Below are positions 63,367-64,000 of a DNA stretch of 64,000 nucleotides, one piece after another; within the stretch, counting starts at the first letter, position 1, and each line of letters starts with the position of its first letter. Where the stretch lies: NCBI RefSeq assembly GCF_000330885.1, contig NC_020061.1, positions 1-64,000 of the forward strand. The letters run 5' to 3'. This DNA is from Rhizobium tropici CIAT 899. Lineage in GTDB: Bacteria > Pseudomonadota > Alphaproteobacteria > Rhizobiales > Rhizobiaceae. The translations under genes and the position numbers were made by a program. Below the pieces are notes generated by a model. That model made no database searches. It was not told the DNA's origin and saw nothing but the letters and a program-made list of their open reading frames with translations.

Positions 63367-63602
63367 GGACCGCTTCGCAGAGGAGAGTTTTGAAAAATGG
63401 CGCGCCGGCTGTTGGCGTGATTTGTCGCGCTACGCCAAGGACAGGAGTGAAACTGCCCGCGAAGACCCTCAAAACGCCTTCCACCATCCATTGCTTAGAT
63501 CATTGCGATCCAACCAATCAATTTTACCGATCTTTCGGAGATGCTTATTAGAGGTCGAAACTGAAAATCAAGGCGCCGAATTGCCGGAGCATGAGAGTAA
63601 AT

Positions 63603-64000
63603 ATGAAGATAAATCGGATAGTTGGGATCGATGTGGCTCGTTCATGTGCGATTTTCCTGGCTATGGGAAGTCACGTCTTGGCGGTGTCCAAATTGGCAGA
63701 CGTTTTTAAGGGAGCCTATGTTGATGGTCTTAAATTAATGATGGCGCTTGCAACGCCAACGTTCATTGTTCTTTTCGGAACGATGCTTGAAGTCGTATAC
63801 AGACCACGATTTGATACCGACAAGCGCAGTATATCGATCGCTCGTCTGTGGTCGCGGGCCATTCAATGCTGGCTGTTATACAGTCTTTCCGTCGTCGTTC
63901 TTTTTTTCGCGAAGTCGGAATACTCGTTCTTCTTTTCCCTATCGACGATCTTCATGCTGGGGGTGACCCCATTCACTGACATTCTGAAGTTTTACGCAAT
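63603..64000 (+). CDS. Acyltransferase-3/OpgC-like membrane protein (partial, runs off the window)
   Basis: A frame open to the last base encodes at least 132 residues: MKINRIVGIDVARSCAIFLA, then MGSHVLAVSKL, LKLMMALATPTFIVLFGTML, CWLLYSLSVVVLFFAKSEYS and LSTIFMLGVTPFTDI. The start IDxxRxxAIFLxxxxH and the series of hydrophobic helices are those of the acyltransferase-3 / OpgC superfamily of inner-membrane enzymes, which acylate sugars or polysaccharides. GAGAG precedes the ATG. The C-terminal two thirds lie outside the window, so the exact family is open. Confidence 0.65.
   Translation, partial: MKINRIVGIDVARSCAIFLAMGSHVLAVSKLADVFKGAYVDGLKLMMALATPTFIVLFGTMLEVVYRPRFDTDKRSISIARLWSRAIQCWLLYSLSVVVLFFAKSEYSFFFSLSTIFMLGVTPFTDILKFYA

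Noticed and set aside
1..64000. CRISPR arrays, tRNA or rRNA genes, repABC or oriT
   Set aside because: No regularly spaced repeats, no tRNA-like cloverleaf sequence and no replication or relaxase genes were recognised while reading both strands.

Overview
The window reads as accessory DNA of an alphaproteobacterium of the Rhizobium/Sinorhizobium/Agrobacterium group, most likely part of a large plasmid or chromid. The reasons are a DUF1612-type rhizobial plasmid protein, sulfone/sulfonate monooxygenase sets, a serralysin with type I secretion remnants, an ArsH fragment, and five insertion sequences of families common in rhizobia. There is no rRNA, tRNA, replication gene or CRISPR array.

Region 1 (0.6-3.6 kb) is an eroded edge: a cold-shock gene, the tail of a Fic gene, a serine resolvase and a small unknown gene. 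Region 2 (about 4.1-22.9 kb) looks like a defence island. It holds (a) a three-gene cassette of a Rap1a-like exported protein, a caspase/CHAT-like peptidase and a membrane protein resembling TRADD-N-associated two-TM domains; (b) an XRE + ImmA/IrrE metallopeptidase with an unknown partner behind an inverted-repeat operator; (c) a cassette of a Cys-rich protein, two paralogous HExxH proteins (the second frameshifted) and a DUF5677-like protein; (d) hipBA with palindromic operators; (e) a Gabija-like OLD nuclease and UvrD-like helicase; and (f) a complete qatABCD system divergent from (e).

Region 3 (23-34 kb) is a scrap-yard: an MFS exporter coupled to an ArsH tail, small unknown genes, an ISAs1 element that splits a 351-codon gene cleanly (9-bp target duplication), an HlyD fragment, a frameshifted serralysin and a methyltransferase. 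Region 4 (34-54 kb) is an organosulfur-scavenging cluster. It has an FMN reductase, SfnG-like sulfone monooxygenase, a complete Liv-type ABC transporter, three SfnB/DszC-like flavoprotein genes, an NtaA/DszA-like monooxygenase plus the remnant of another, an SsuD-like monooxygenase, and a sugar-type ABC transporter without its own ATPase. The logic is uptake of organosulfur compounds, reduced flavin supply, and C-S cleavage to release sulfite.

Region 5 (54-64 kb) is dominated by IS630, IS110, IS5 and IS256 elements with unknown genes between them, a frameshifted cold-shock-domain gene, an IHF-like gene, and the start of an acyltransferase-3-like membrane protein that runs off the window. Several genes that are otherwise well preserved are each broken by one apparent single-base deletion. 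That could be real decay or residual assembly error and should be settled before calling them dead.
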